Shown piece after piece: positions 35,023-43,131 of a DNA stretch of 64,000 bases. How positions within the stretch are numbered: the first letter of the stretch is position 1; each line of letters opens with the position of its first letter. Made by a program: the position numbers and the translations under genes. The stretch spans positions 44,280-108,279 of the forward strand of contig CAXTIG010000020.1 of the NCBI GenBank assembly GCA_964244295.1, given 5' to 3'. Below the pieces are notes generated by a model. That model was not told the origin of the DNA and searched no databases. It was given only the letters and a program-made list of their open reading frames with translations. The stretch is from JAJAZB01 sp964244295 (lineage in GTDB: Bacteria > Bacteroidota > Bacteroidia > Cytophagales > Spirosomataceae).

Positions 35023-35576
35023 ACTTCCAGGCGTGCAACGGCTGGCACCACATACCCCACCGTCGCCATCCGTTCGCCCATCGGTCCGTACTCCGCCGGG
35101 TCGGTAGGGGTGAGGGTAGCGAGGCCGTCGACGTAGCGATTGAACAGACAAAACGTGGCGGCAATCAGCACGGTGTCGTGAATGTCGCGGTCGGTGGCTC
35201 CGTGCAGGCGGGCGCTGGCGACCTGCGCCTCGCTCACGAAACGGGCATCGGTTTGCACCTGCCCGGCGATGGTCAGCAAGGCTTTCAGTTTCTCCGAAAT
35301 CGGAGCCGTTTCGTACTCGCTCAATGTAAAATCGACCACGGTGCGGTCGTCGCCGAACAGTTCACGGGCGGCGGCGGCGTGGCTTTGGGTGCAGAACGCA
35401 CAGTCGTTTTTCGAGGAAACAAACGTGGCAATCAGTTCACGCTCCGCCGGACTCAGCGGCGACTCGCCCCGCAGGAGCACCTGCGCCAGTTCGTAAAGCG
35501 GCTTGCCGGTATCGGGCCGGTACTGCGCCAGGCTGCGGATGCCGGGGGCGTTTTCGGGAAGTTGAATGTGAGGCAT
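35007..35576 (-). CDS. AhpD-like alkylhydroperoxidase family protein (copy 2)
   Basis: This 189-residue protein is a close relative of copy 1, with the same opening (MPHIQLPENAPGIRSL) and an intact redox motif SKNDCAFCTQSHA. LHGATDRDIHDTVLIAATFC follows. Its C-terminus runs into the flanking repeat, which provides the stop. It starts 12 bases after the TauE/SafE gene ends, so those two are probably co-transcribed. A role in detoxifying a peroxide or a reactive sulfur compound together with the exporter is an inference. Confidence 0.9.
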   Translation of the reverse strand: MPHIQLPENAPGIRSLAQYRPDTGKPLYELAQVLLRGESPLSPAERELIATFVSSKNDCAFCTQSHAAAARELFGDDRTVVDFTLSEYETAPISEKLKALLTIAGQVQTDARFVSEAQVASARLHGATDRDIHDTVLIAATFCLFNRYVDGLATLTPTDPAEYGPMGERMATVGYVVPAVARLEVPATP

Positions 35577-35588
35577 GGATGAATCAGG

Positions 35589-36596
35589 TCAGGGTACGAT
35601 TTCGGGTACGGGTTGGGGATGTTTCAGTCGGGCCAGCAGGGCAAAGACGCCCAAGCCAGCCCCCAGGGTGAGGGCGCAAAGCAGGAGTTGCGGGCCGGAG
35701 GGCCGGATGACCACCAAGGCCCCCACGAATTGCACCACCAAAATGACGTAGAGCAAGCGGGCAATGGCCGTGCGGGCCAGCCTGGTGATGACAAACGCCC
35801 CCAGCGGCGCAAAAAACACGACCACCGGCACGCAGGCCAGCCAAAGTTCAAACGATTCCTGGCTGAAATCGCGCAGCACCTGGGCGTGGAGGAAAAAGCC
35901 CAGCAGGGTCTCGATGGTCATGATGAGCACCGACGAAGGCGTGGCCACTTTCTCGTCCAGACGGTAATAAATCGTCACCAGGCAGAAGGTGAAAATGTTG
36001 ATGCCTGTCCCGAAAATGGAAGAGATGATGCCGCCCACGACCCCAAACAGGACCAACCGGAGCGCATCCGAGGCCAGAAACGGCTGAATGGCGGGGACGA
36101 CGTTGCGCTGCACCCGGCGGTTTTCGCGCCAGAGCGTCAGGCCGAAACTCAGCCAGAGCGACACGAAAAAGAGCTTGGCCATCACCGGCGAAATCAGCGG
36201 CACGACGTAGTACGTTCCGAAAATCAGCCCCGGAATACCGCCCAGGGTCACGTACCGGATGTACTTCCAGTCCACCCGAACGCGCAAGCCCAGAATCAGC
36301 AGCGAGGCCGAGGTCATCCCGATGCTTTGAATCGCGAAGGAGAAGTTACGCGCCACCGCCGGGGGAATCTTGAGCAGCAGCGTAAAAACGGGGTACGAAA
36401 TGGCCGCGCTGCCTTCGGGGCTTGAGCCGGCAATGAACGAGCCGAACACCATCGTGAGCGTAGCGGCCCAGCGCTTGGTCAGCACCGACCAATCGGGCAG
36501 CGAGGAAACGTACCAGGCCCAGCCCGTCAGCACGCTGACCAGAAAGAGCAGGTACAAAAGGGGTACGCGTCGGCCCGGTTGCGGGGATGCATTCAT
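35589..36596 (-). CDS. TauE/SafE-family anion (sulfite/sulfonate) exporter
   Basis: This 335-residue membrane protein has eight or nine hydrophobic helices. Family blocks include SFIAGSSPEGSAAISYPVFT near residue 55 and FGVVGGIISSIFGTGINIFT near 185. Relatives move sulfite, sulfoacetate or other organosulfur anions. It precedes AhpD-like copy 2 on the same strand. The substrate cannot be fixed from the sequence. It diverges from the heptad-repeat miniprotein across a 117-base spacer. Confidence 0.88.
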   Translation of the reverse strand: MNASPQPGRRVPLLYLLFLVSVLTGWAWYVSSLPDWSVLTKRWAATLTMVFGSFIAGSSPEGSAAISYPVFTLLLKIPPAVARNFSFAIQSIGMTSASLLILGLRVRVDWKYIRYVTLGGIPGLIFGTYYVVPLISPVMAKLFFVSLWLSFGLTLWRENRRVQRNVVPAIQPFLASDALRLVLFGVVGGIISSIFGTGINIFTFCLVTIYYRLDEKVATPSSVLIMTIETLLGFFLHAQVLRDFSQESFELWLACVPVVVFFAPLGAFVITRLARTAIARLLYVILVVQFVGALVVIRPSGPQLLLCALTLGAGLGVFALLARLKHPQPVPEIVP

Positions 36597-36713
36597 CGAT
36601 AACGGTCTAAAAAGGTGGATTCAAAAATTCTTTACCTTTGTCACTCAGCATACCCCGGCCGGAGTACGCCCCGCTGTTATTTCCCTTCATTCCCCAAAAA
36701 AACTCTTTTTCAC

Positions 36714-36971
36714 ATGGCAACGGTAGACAACAACGACCAGGTACTCAGTAATCAGGAGCAAATCCTGAGCAACCAAGATTCGATTCTGAGCAATCAGGAG
36801 TCCATTCTGAAAAATCAGGAAACCCTGGACTCAATTTTGAACAACCAGGGGAGCATCCTCAAAAATCAGGAGGCCATTCTGGGTAATCAGGAATCCATCC
36901 TCAAAAATCAGGAAACGCTTGATTCCATTCTGGCCAACCAGGAAACCATCCTGAGTTTGCTGCGCAAGTAA
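36714..36971 (+). CDS. Asn/Gln-rich heptad-repeat miniprotein, unknown function
   Basis: This 85-residue protein is made almost entirely of repeats of the form NQE-S/T-I-L-K/S (for example SNQESILKNQETLDSILNNQ). Each heptad places Ile-Leu side by side and Asn-Gln-Glu on the outer face, so it should form a parallel helical bundle or long coiled coil. There is no signal peptide, membrane helix or recognisable domain. The ATG at 36714 follows a promoter-like spacer shared with the divergent TauE/SafE gene. Codon choice within the repeats varies, so selection on the protein seems likely. The role is unknown; a scaffold or oligomerisation tag are possibilities. Confidence 0.78.
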   Translation: MATVDNNDQVLSNQEQILSNQDSILSNQESILKNQETLDSILNNQGSILKNQEAILGNQESILKNQETLDSILANQETILSLLRK

Positions 36972-36979
36972 TCAGTCGC

Positions 36980-37354
36980 TCAGGCCGTCATTCGTTGAAA
37001 AGTGGGGGTGGTATCCAGTCGGATATCATCCCCGTTTGGTGTCAGGCCCGTCGACAACCGGGGTGCGGGTGGCTGGAAGGCGGGGTTCGTTTCGTCACCC
37101 GGCGTTTCGCTGGGCGTGCTGCGCTGGTGCGGCGTTTCTGCCCCTTGCAGCCAGGTCTTGAAACGATGGGTCAGGAACGGAAAGACGCCGAACACCATGT
37201 ACGGAACCAGCAAGCAGGTCAGGCAAAACGTGCGCAACACCAGCGGCCACTGTGCAGTGAAGGGCAACTGAGCCAAGCCGTAGCTGACGGCGGTGCTGAA
37301 CGGAAACATCGCCGTCCAGACCAGCAGGGCCATTTTCCACTTTTTGGGTTTCAT
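36980..37354 (-). CDS. Small two-helix membrane protein (DUF2798-like)
   Basis: This 124-residue protein begins KPKKWKMALLVWTAMFPFST and has two hydrophobic helices (about residues 8-28 and 40-62). A Pro/Thr-rich, probably disordered tail of about 55 residues follows. The opening resembles DUF2798-like proteins that I recall from Bacteroidota, with moderate confidence. It is on the same strand as the MFS gene just upstream, 32 bases away, and may be co-expressed with it. Function is unknown. Confidence 0.65.
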   Translation of the reverse strand: MKPKKWKMALLVWTAMFPFSTAVSYGLAQLPFTAQWPLVLRTFCLTCLLVPYMVFGVFPFLTHRFKTWLQGAETPHQRSTPSETPGDETNPAFQPPAPRLSTGLTPNGDDIRLDTTPTFQRMTA

Positions 37355-37386
37355 CGCTTGAGTAGGTTTAGGGGTGTAAAGGAAAA

Positions 37387-38619
37387 TTAGACGGTCTGTT
37401 TGCGGGTACCGGGCGTGGTTCTTTGCGCATCAAAGAAAACCAGCAACAGGGCGATCAGAAAGGTGACGGAAAAGATAAGGAGCGCATTACCCAGCCCACC
37501 CAGCACCGCCACCAGCGAGCCGACGAAAAACACGCCCGTGGCCGTGAGGATTCGCCCGATGTTGAAACAGAATCCCGTGGCCGTGGCCCGGATGGCGGTC
37601 GGAAACAGGAGCGGCACGAACGTAGACAGCGACCCTTGACTCACCCCGAAGCAGAGCGCAAGCAGCGCCGTTTCAACGTAAATGAGGGGCGAAAACTGAG
37701 CATTGGTTCCGAATAACACCCAGCAGCCCAGCAGACACCCGGCGAAGGTGCCCAGCAACGTGCGACGCAAGCCGAGTTTTTTCACCAAAAAACCCGAAAG
37801 CGCCCCGCCCGTGATACCGCCCAGACCGAAGAGCATCATCGTCAGGCCACGCACGGGGCGGGCTTCGGCTTCGGTGGCGAACAGGGTTTGCACCCAGGAC
37901 GGTGTCCAGGAAAACACGGCCCACAGCCCCACCAGCACGGTGCCGAACACGAGCGAGCCGCGCAGGAGGTTCGCGCGGTACTCGGGGGAACGAAGCGTGG
38001 TTGCCGGCGTGAAGGAGGCGTTCCGGGAAACTTCCCAACCCTTCGATTCCCGCAGGCCCCTGGCCACCACCGGGGCCAACACCAGCAGCAAAGCGCCCAT
38101 CCCAAACGCTTCCCGCCAGGAATCGAAGAGTAGGTTCAATGCCCCAGACCCCACCAGCCCGACCGGAAAGGCCATTGCCAGTAAGCCCAACGCGATGGGG
38201 CGGCCCTGTTCGGGCCAGATTTCAGCCAGGTAAATCGTACTGACCACCAGCACCCCACCCACGCCCGCGCCCGCTACGAAACGGAGCGCCGCGAAGACTT
38301 CCCAGCGCGGTGCCCAGACGGCCAGCAGCGTAGCCGCGCCTACCAGCCCGGTGGCGAGAGCCAGCGCCCGTACCCGCCCGAGGCGGTCGGCCAGGACACC
38401 GAAGCCGAAGCCGCCGAGCACCCAGCCGTACAAAAATGCCGCGTTGAGCATCGCTCCCGCCGAAGACCCGGCCCCGAAGTCAGGCAGAATCTGGGGCAGG
38501 TACACCGACAGCAGCGTCGAAACCGTGCCACTGAGCAGGTACGCGGCGAAACACAGCGCGAAGGCGGGCCAGTTGGCGCGGGTGGCGGTGGTTTCGGTGG
38601 GAAGGGTGAGGGTTTTCAT
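37387..38619 (-). CDS. Major facilitator superfamily transporter
   Basis: This 410-residue protein has twelve predicted helices. The MFS signature between helices 2 and 3 is present (GFGVLADRLGRVRALALATG), with a matching loop after helix 8 (SGFLVKKLGLRRTLLG). Relatives with this pattern import aromatic acids, sugars or organic anions using protons. The ATG at 38619 lies after a palindromic repeat. Together with the small membrane protein it forms a short two-gene unit. The substrate is unknown. Confidence 0.9.
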   Translation of the reverse strand: MKTLTLPTETTATRANWPAFALCFAAYLLSGTVSTLLSVYLPQILPDFGAGSSAGAMLNAAFLYGWVLGGFGFGVLADRLGRVRALALATGLVGAATLLAVWAPRWEVFAALRFVAGAGVGGVLVVSTIYLAEIWPEQGRPIALGLLAMAFPVGLVGSGALNLLFDSWREAFGMGALLLVLAPVVARGLRESKGWEVSRNASFTPATTLRSPEYRANLLRGSLVFGTVLVGLWAVFSWTPSWVQTLFATEAEARPVRGLTMMLFGLGGITGGALSGFLVKKLGLRRTLLGTFAGCLLGCWVLFGTNAQFSPLIYVETALLALCFGVSQGSLSTFVPLLFPTAIRATATGFCFNIGRILTATGVFFVGSLVAVLGGLGNALLIFSVTFLIALLLVFFDAQRTTPGTRKQTV

Positions 38620-38645
38620 GACATGATTTTTTTCGATTTACGACT

Positions 38646-38811
38646 CCCCTCCTTGATAAAGGCCACCGTGGCGCGGCGGGGTGGTTCGGTTGCCAGCTAG
38701 TTACTTTAGTTCTGCCAAATTGGGTGGTCATCGGCAGTAAGGGGTAGTTCGCTCATCCGACCCAACCACCCCGCCGCTACGCGGCACCCCTCCTTTAAAA
38801 AAGGAGGGGAA
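38646..38811. repeat. Long imperfect inverted repeat (CCCCTCCTT...GCGGCGGGGTGGTT)
   Basis: CGCGGCGGGGTGGTTCGGTT (about 38672-38691) is inverted, with small changes, at about 38759-38785, flanked on the outer sides by CCCCTCCTT and AAGGAGGGG. The right side has its own hairpin CCCCTCCTTTAAAAAAGGAG. It fills the spacer between the MFS gene and the first TonB receptor. Confidence 0.75.
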
Positions 38812-38819
38812 ACCTGTCC

Positions 38820-41606
38820 TCATCGCCCCATCCCATCAAACGTCAGCGTCAAATAATACAGCCCGCCCACCGCCGGGGAGCCGTAGGCTTGCACGACGTA
38901 GTTGTTGGCAAGGTTGCTCGCTCCGAGTTTCAGCGTGGTTTTCAGGGACGGTACGCGGTAACTCACCTGCGCGTCGAGCAGCGAGTAAGCCGGGACGCGA
39001 CCGGGGCGGTTTTCGTTGAAGGTGCCGTACCAGTCGAACGCCTCCTGCCAGTGCCAGGCCAGACTGAAGCCGAGCCGGTCGGTCAGACGCGAATTGCTCA
39101 GCGTCACGTTGGTTTTGAAACGTGGCGTGTTGAAGGCCGGGATGTTGTTGGGGTTAGCGTCGAGCAGGTTGAATTGCGCCCAGGTGGCGTTGGCCCCCAG
39201 CCGGTAGCCCCGGCTCAAGAGGGCGGTCAGGCCCGCGCTCGCGCCGTCGGTGCTCACGCGATCGGCGGCGTTGGTGTAGAGTTGGAAGGCTTGCCGCGTC
39301 GGGGTACTGAGCAGTTCGGCGGCGGCGGTGGGGTTCACCGTGCCGTCGGGCAAGAGCACCAGCTGGGTGTTGGGGCGGATGACGACCTGGTTGATTAAAA
39401 AATTGCGGTACTCGCCGTGGTAATAGCTCAGGTCGAGCAGGACCTTTTGACCCAAAATACCTTTGTAACCCACTTCAAATGCCTTCGATTGCTCCGGCTT
39501 GATGTAAGGCACGGCGGATTTTATAAGCAGCTTCGCGTTCTGCGCCACGGCCTGGGGGAATGGCGTTCCTGACCCGACGGCCTGCCCAAACGCCGCGCCA
39601 AACGCGCCCACTGACGCGGCAGTGTACGAGTTTTCATAGGCGTTCAATCCCGCCGAGTTGGCCGGTGCCCCGCCTAGGATGATAATCGGGCCGACGTTCA
39701 ACTTGATAAACTGGTCGGGGACGGTCGGGTTGCGGAAACCGGTCTGGTAGCTAGCCCGAAAGTGGTTTTTTTCATTCGAAGAAAAAACCGCCGAAGCACG
39801 GGGGGTGAAACTGCCGTCGAAGTTTTCGTTTTTGTCGTAGCGACCCGACAGCGTGACTTTTAGTTTTTCGTCGAACAGCGTTTTTGAAGCCTGCACGAAC
39901 GCACCGAATTCCTTCACGCGCACCTTGTTGACTTTGTCCTCGAACAGCGTCCCGTTCGTTTCCATCGCGTAGTACCGGAAGTTGCCGCCCGCCTGCACAC
40001 GGAGGAAAGTCAGGTGCGGGGCGAAATCATACAGCCCTTCCACGTGGTATAACTTGCTCTGGCTCAGAACACCCGCGCCTTGAATACCCGCGATGCCGAT
40101 GTATTTTTCTTTTTCCCGGCCAAAGTCCGCCGAGCCGGGCACGAACCGCCCCTGGTCGGCGAAGGCGCGGGCCGCGTCGTTGTTCTGGGGCGTCACCCCG
40201 CTCACCTTCCCGCCGAAGGCTGCGCCGTAGCGCTCGAACCAGGTGGCGTCGGCTTTGTCGGGCGTGACCACGTTGCCGGTCAAATCGCGTACCCAGGTGC
40301 GGTTGATGAGTTGGCCCAGCGAGCGGGTGTTGTACGAGTGGTTGGAGTTTTCGGCGGTCGAGTAGACGCGGACGAAGAAATTACTCCCGCGCAGTTCGAG
40401 GCGGTGCTGGGTCAGGCCGAAATCGTTGAGCATGAACCGGCTGCTGCCCGTGTAGTTGGCCGTGCCCTGGCTGTAACTGAGGCCGTAAATCGCCTCAACG
40501 CTTGGAGAAATCCGGTAGTGCAGCGCGCCGTTGAGCTTGAGGCTGTACACGTCGTAGGTGGTCAGATCGTTTTCAAAATAACCCGTCCGCGACACCCGCC
40601 CGATGCCCGGCAGGGTTTGGGCCACTTCGTCGCCGTACACGTTGAGTTTGTTGGCCCCCGGATTGGCCGTCCCCCGTTTTTCGGTAGGCGTGTTGGGGTC
40701 GATGTCGGTGTAGTCAGCGGCGTACCAATCACGGCCCGTCAGGTACGAGGCGTTGATTTTCAGCGCGAAACGATTGCTGAACGCTTTCGCGAAGCGAACC
40801 GAACTTTCGCTGAACAACTTCGCGCCGTCGCCGGTCGGGTCGCCGACGTGGTTGACTCCCGTGCGCTGCTGCACACTCAGCCCCTGAAACTCGAAGGGAT
40901 TTTTAGTGCGCGTGTAGAGCAACCCGTTGAACGCCACCGGCCCGTACAGCGCCGAAGCCGCGCCGGGAATCAGTTCGACCGATTCCACGTCGAGGTCGGA
41001 TACCCCGAAGAGGTTTCCCACCGAAAAACCGAGGCCCGGCGACTGGTTGTCCACGCCATCCACGAGTTGCAAAAAGCGGCTATTGCCCGTCGAATTGAAG
41101 CCCCGCGTGTTGATTTGCCGGTAGGTCAGGCCGCTGGTGACCATGTCGACGCCCTTCAGGTTGTTGAGGGCCTCGAAGTAGTTGGCCGAAGGCGTTTCGA
41201 GCAGGGCGCGGGCATCCAGTTTTTCGATGCTCACCGGCGAGCGCAGGCCACTTTCTTCCACCCGCGATGCCGCCACGACCACCTGTCCGAGCAGTTCGGA
41301 AGCGGGTTTCAGTGCCACCGAAAGGGGCTGGCCGGGCCGGGCGTCGAGTTGCTGTTTTTCAAAGCCCACCATCGACACCACGAGGGTCAGCGGTGAAGCG
41401 TCGGGCAGAGAAAGACTAAACTCCCCGCGTGAATCGGCGGCGGTGCCGAGGCGTTTTCCCTTCACCGAAATCGTCGCGCCGGTCAGGGCTTTGCCCGTTT
41501 CGGCTTCGGTGACGGTGCCGGTCAGGGTGGCGGTTTGCGCCTGCACAAGTTGAGTTATTCCGAAGACGTTGAGGAAAAGAAAAAAGAGTAAAAATTTGAT
41601 TTTCAT
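38820..41606 (-). CDS. TonB-dependent outer-membrane receptor with a regulatory-like N-domain
   Basis: This 928-residue receptor has a signal peptide (LLFFLFLNVFGITQLVQAQ), a carboxypeptidase-regulatory-like domain (TLTGTVTEAETGKALTGATI) and a plug (YRQINTRGFNSTGNSRFLQL, then VESVELIPGAASALYGPVAF). The beta-barrel ends in LYYLTLTF. There is no STN domain, so it is a transporter and not a transcription-signalling type. The ATG at 41606 opens the signal peptide; the longer frame adds an unlikely leader. AhpD-like copy 3 is just upstream. The ligand is unknown. Confidence 0.93.
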   Translation of the reverse strand: MKIKFLLFFLFLNVFGITQLVQAQTATLTGTVTEAETGKALTGATISVKGKRLGTAADSRGEFSLSLPDASPLTLVVSMVGFEKQQLDARPGQPLSVALKPASELLGQVVVAASRVEESGLRSPVSIEKLDARALLETPSANYFEALNNLKGVDMVTSGLTYRQINTRGFNSTGNSRFLQLVDGVDNQSPGLGFSVGNLFGVSDLDVESVELIPGAASALYGPVAFNGLLYTRTKNPFEFQGLSVQQRTGVNHVGDPTGDGAKLFSESSVRFAKAFSNRFALKINASYLTGRDWYAADYTDIDPNTPTEKRGTANPGANKLNVYGDEVAQTLPGIGRVSRTGYFENDLTTYDVYSLKLNGALHYRISPSVEAIYGLSYSQGTANYTGSSRFMLNDFGLTQHRLELRGSNFFVRVYSTAENSNHSYNTRSLGQLINRTWVRDLTGNVVTPDKADATWFERYGAAFGGKVSGVTPQNNDAARAFADQGRFVPGSADFGREKEKYIGIAGIQGAGVLSQSKLYHVEGLYDFAPHLTFLRVQAGGNFRYYAMETNGTLFEDKVNKVRVKEFGAFVQASKTLFDEKLKVTLSGRYDKNENFDGSFTPRASAVFSSNEKNHFRASYQTGFRNPTVPDQFIKLNVGPIIILGGAPANSAGLNAYENSYTAASVGAFGAAFGQAVGSGTPFPQAVAQNAKLLIKSAVPYIKPEQSKAFEVGYKGILGQKVLLDLSYYHGEYRNFLINQVVIRPNTQLVLLPDGTVNPTAAAELLSTPTRQAFQLYTNAADRVSTDGASAGLTALLSRGYRLGANATWAQFNLLDANPNNIPAFNTPRFKTNVTLSNSRLTDRLGFSLAWHWQEAFDWYGTFNENRPGRVPAYSLLDAQVSYRVPSLKTTLKLGASNLANNYVVQAYGSPAVGGLYYLTLTFDGMGR

Positions 41607-41712
41607 GGAGTTGGTTTTTTTTACGCCGAAAAAATCGGCTAAGATTTTCCCGTTCAACCCGTTTAGAGAAACTGGATCGGAGCGCGGAACGCGCCAAACC
41701 GGAGGATTGGGG

Positions 41713-42276
41713 TTAGTTCTTCTTCAACTGCGCGTACCCACCCGGCAACCGCTGGTAGCCGTGGGTGGTGATGCGTTCGCCGAGGGTTTGGTAAAACGCC
41801 GGGTCGGTCGGAGCCACGGTGGCCAGGCCGTCCACGTATTTGTTGTACAGGCAAAAAAGGGCCGCGATCAGCACGGTGTCGTGTATCTCGCGGTCGGTCG
41901 CGCCGTGGGTTCTGGCCCGTTCGACGGCTTCGGACGTCACGGCCCGTCCGCTTTCCTGGGCCAACGCGGCAAGTTGGAGCAGCGCTTTCAGCTTTTCGGA
42001 AATGGGTGCGGACTCTACGTCGGCCACCACGGCTTCGGCCAACCCAACGTCGCCGGTGAGCAGGTTGGCGGCGCGGGCGTGGGCCGCCGTGCAAAAGCGG
42101 GTGCAGTTGCGGGCCGAAACCAACGTGGCGATGAGTTCGCGCTCGCCTTCGGTCAGCGTCGATTCACCGCGCAAGAGAATCTGGGTTAATTCCCGGATGG
42201 GTGCGGCGGAATCCTGGCGGTATTCGAGCAGGCCCGTGATGCCGGGTAAGTGCGTTTCAAGGGAGATGTGAGGCAT
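41713..42276 (-). CDS. AhpD-like protein with an altered cysteine motif (copy 3)
   Basis: This 187-residue paralogue of copies 1 and 2 has the same frame (LTEGERELIATLVSAR, then THGATDREIHDTVLIAALFC). The redox motif differs: NCTRFCTAAHA replaces NDCAFCxxxH. The first cysteine has moved one residue earlier, giving Cys-x3-Cys. That spacing may not form the usual disulphide, so this copy could have lost peroxidase activity or changed chemistry. It precedes the TonB receptor on the same strand with a 107-base gap. Confidence 0.88.
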   Translation of the reverse strand: MPHISLETHLPGITGLLEYRQDSAAPIRELTQILLRGESTLTEGERELIATLVSARNCTRFCTAAHARAANLLTGDVGLAEAVVADVESAPISEKLKALLQLAALAQESGRAVTSEAVERARTHGATDREIHDTVLIAALFCLYNKYVDGLATVAPTDPAFYQTLGERITTHGYQRLPGGYAQLKKN

Positions 42277-42482
42277 GATAAAGATAAATCCGTGACGAAT
42301 TGACGTTCAGAAAGTCGTTTCTGAACAGTTGATCCAATTAGGCGCTGCATACGTCGGATGACCTGAAAATGAACGCACCAGCGAACTTCGTTCGGGGCGA
42401 AGAAGGCCTGAAAATTAAGCCTGAAGCGTCCGCACCGAGGCGAAGGCCAGACGGTAGATTACGCAGTCAAAAAAGGAAGAAA

Positions 42483-43028
42483 TCAGCCGCGCTGGGGCGG
42501 GGGAGAGCGCCTGCTCAGGCAGGGCAGCGGAAGCGAAACCAGGTAGGGGGGCGACACCAGAGCGGGTTGATTTTCAAAAATAAAAATCAGGTGGCGACCC
42601 GTGAACCGGGCGTAGTCTTTCACCCAGTTTTTGCCCCAGGTCGATTTGGAAGGGGCGTCAGGGTCACCGTCGTCCGACAAATTTTTCTTGATGAAAGAAG
42701 TCAATTCCTGACGACGAGCGAGTTCATCACGGTCTTCGTAGCAGAAAATATGGAGGGTGTCGTTGCGGAGCGTTTGCCGGGCGATGTCGTAAAAATGCCC
42801 CTGGTACTCAAATTCACCGCCGGTTGACTCCTCCGTTTGCACCGCACCGTATTGGTGGAGGGGTACGGGAATCTCGAATTCGACCAGATCATCGGTGGAA
42901 TGATACACGCTCAGGCGCTCGGTAATCTGCTGCGCATCCCGCCAGTCGGCCAGCCAAAGCAACGCGGCCTGCCCCACCAGGTGGTAAAGCAGCAAGCAGA
43001 GCAGGCCGGTAGCGAGGCAGTTTTTCAA
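42483..43028 (-). CDS. Small membrane-anchored protein, paralogue A, TTG start
   Basis: This 181-residue protein has one N-terminal hydrophobic helix (CLATGLLCLLLYHLVGQ) and a soluble domain with SVYHSTDDLVEFEIPVPLHQ, EFEYQGHFYDIARQTLRNDT and LHIFCYEDRDEL. A paralogue lies at 48101-48649. Aligning the two puts the start at TTG 43028; no ATG exists near the N-terminus. The family seems confined to Bacteroidota and, as I recall, sits near TonB receptors. No function is known. It directly follows the FecA-like receptor (103 bases), so it is probably its partner. Topology suggests a periplasmic domain tethered to the inner membrane. Confidence 0.78.
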   Translation of the reverse strand: MKNCLATGLLCLLLYHLVGQAALLWLADWRDAQQITERLSVYHSTDDLVEFEIPVPLHQYGAVQTEESTGGEFEYQGHFYDIARQTLRNDTLHIFCYEDRDELARRQELTSFIKKNLSDDGDPDAPSKSTWGKNWVKDYARFTGRHLIFIFENQPALVSPPYLVSLPLPCLSRRSPPPQRG

Positions 43029-43131
43029 CGAGGAGTCGAGATTAAAAAAAGGAACAGAAGGCAAAAGCCCGATTTTATCTTGAAAAAGGCAGCGTGTCCA
43101 TCCGGCCAATGCCTACTGCCTGGGCTGGAAT

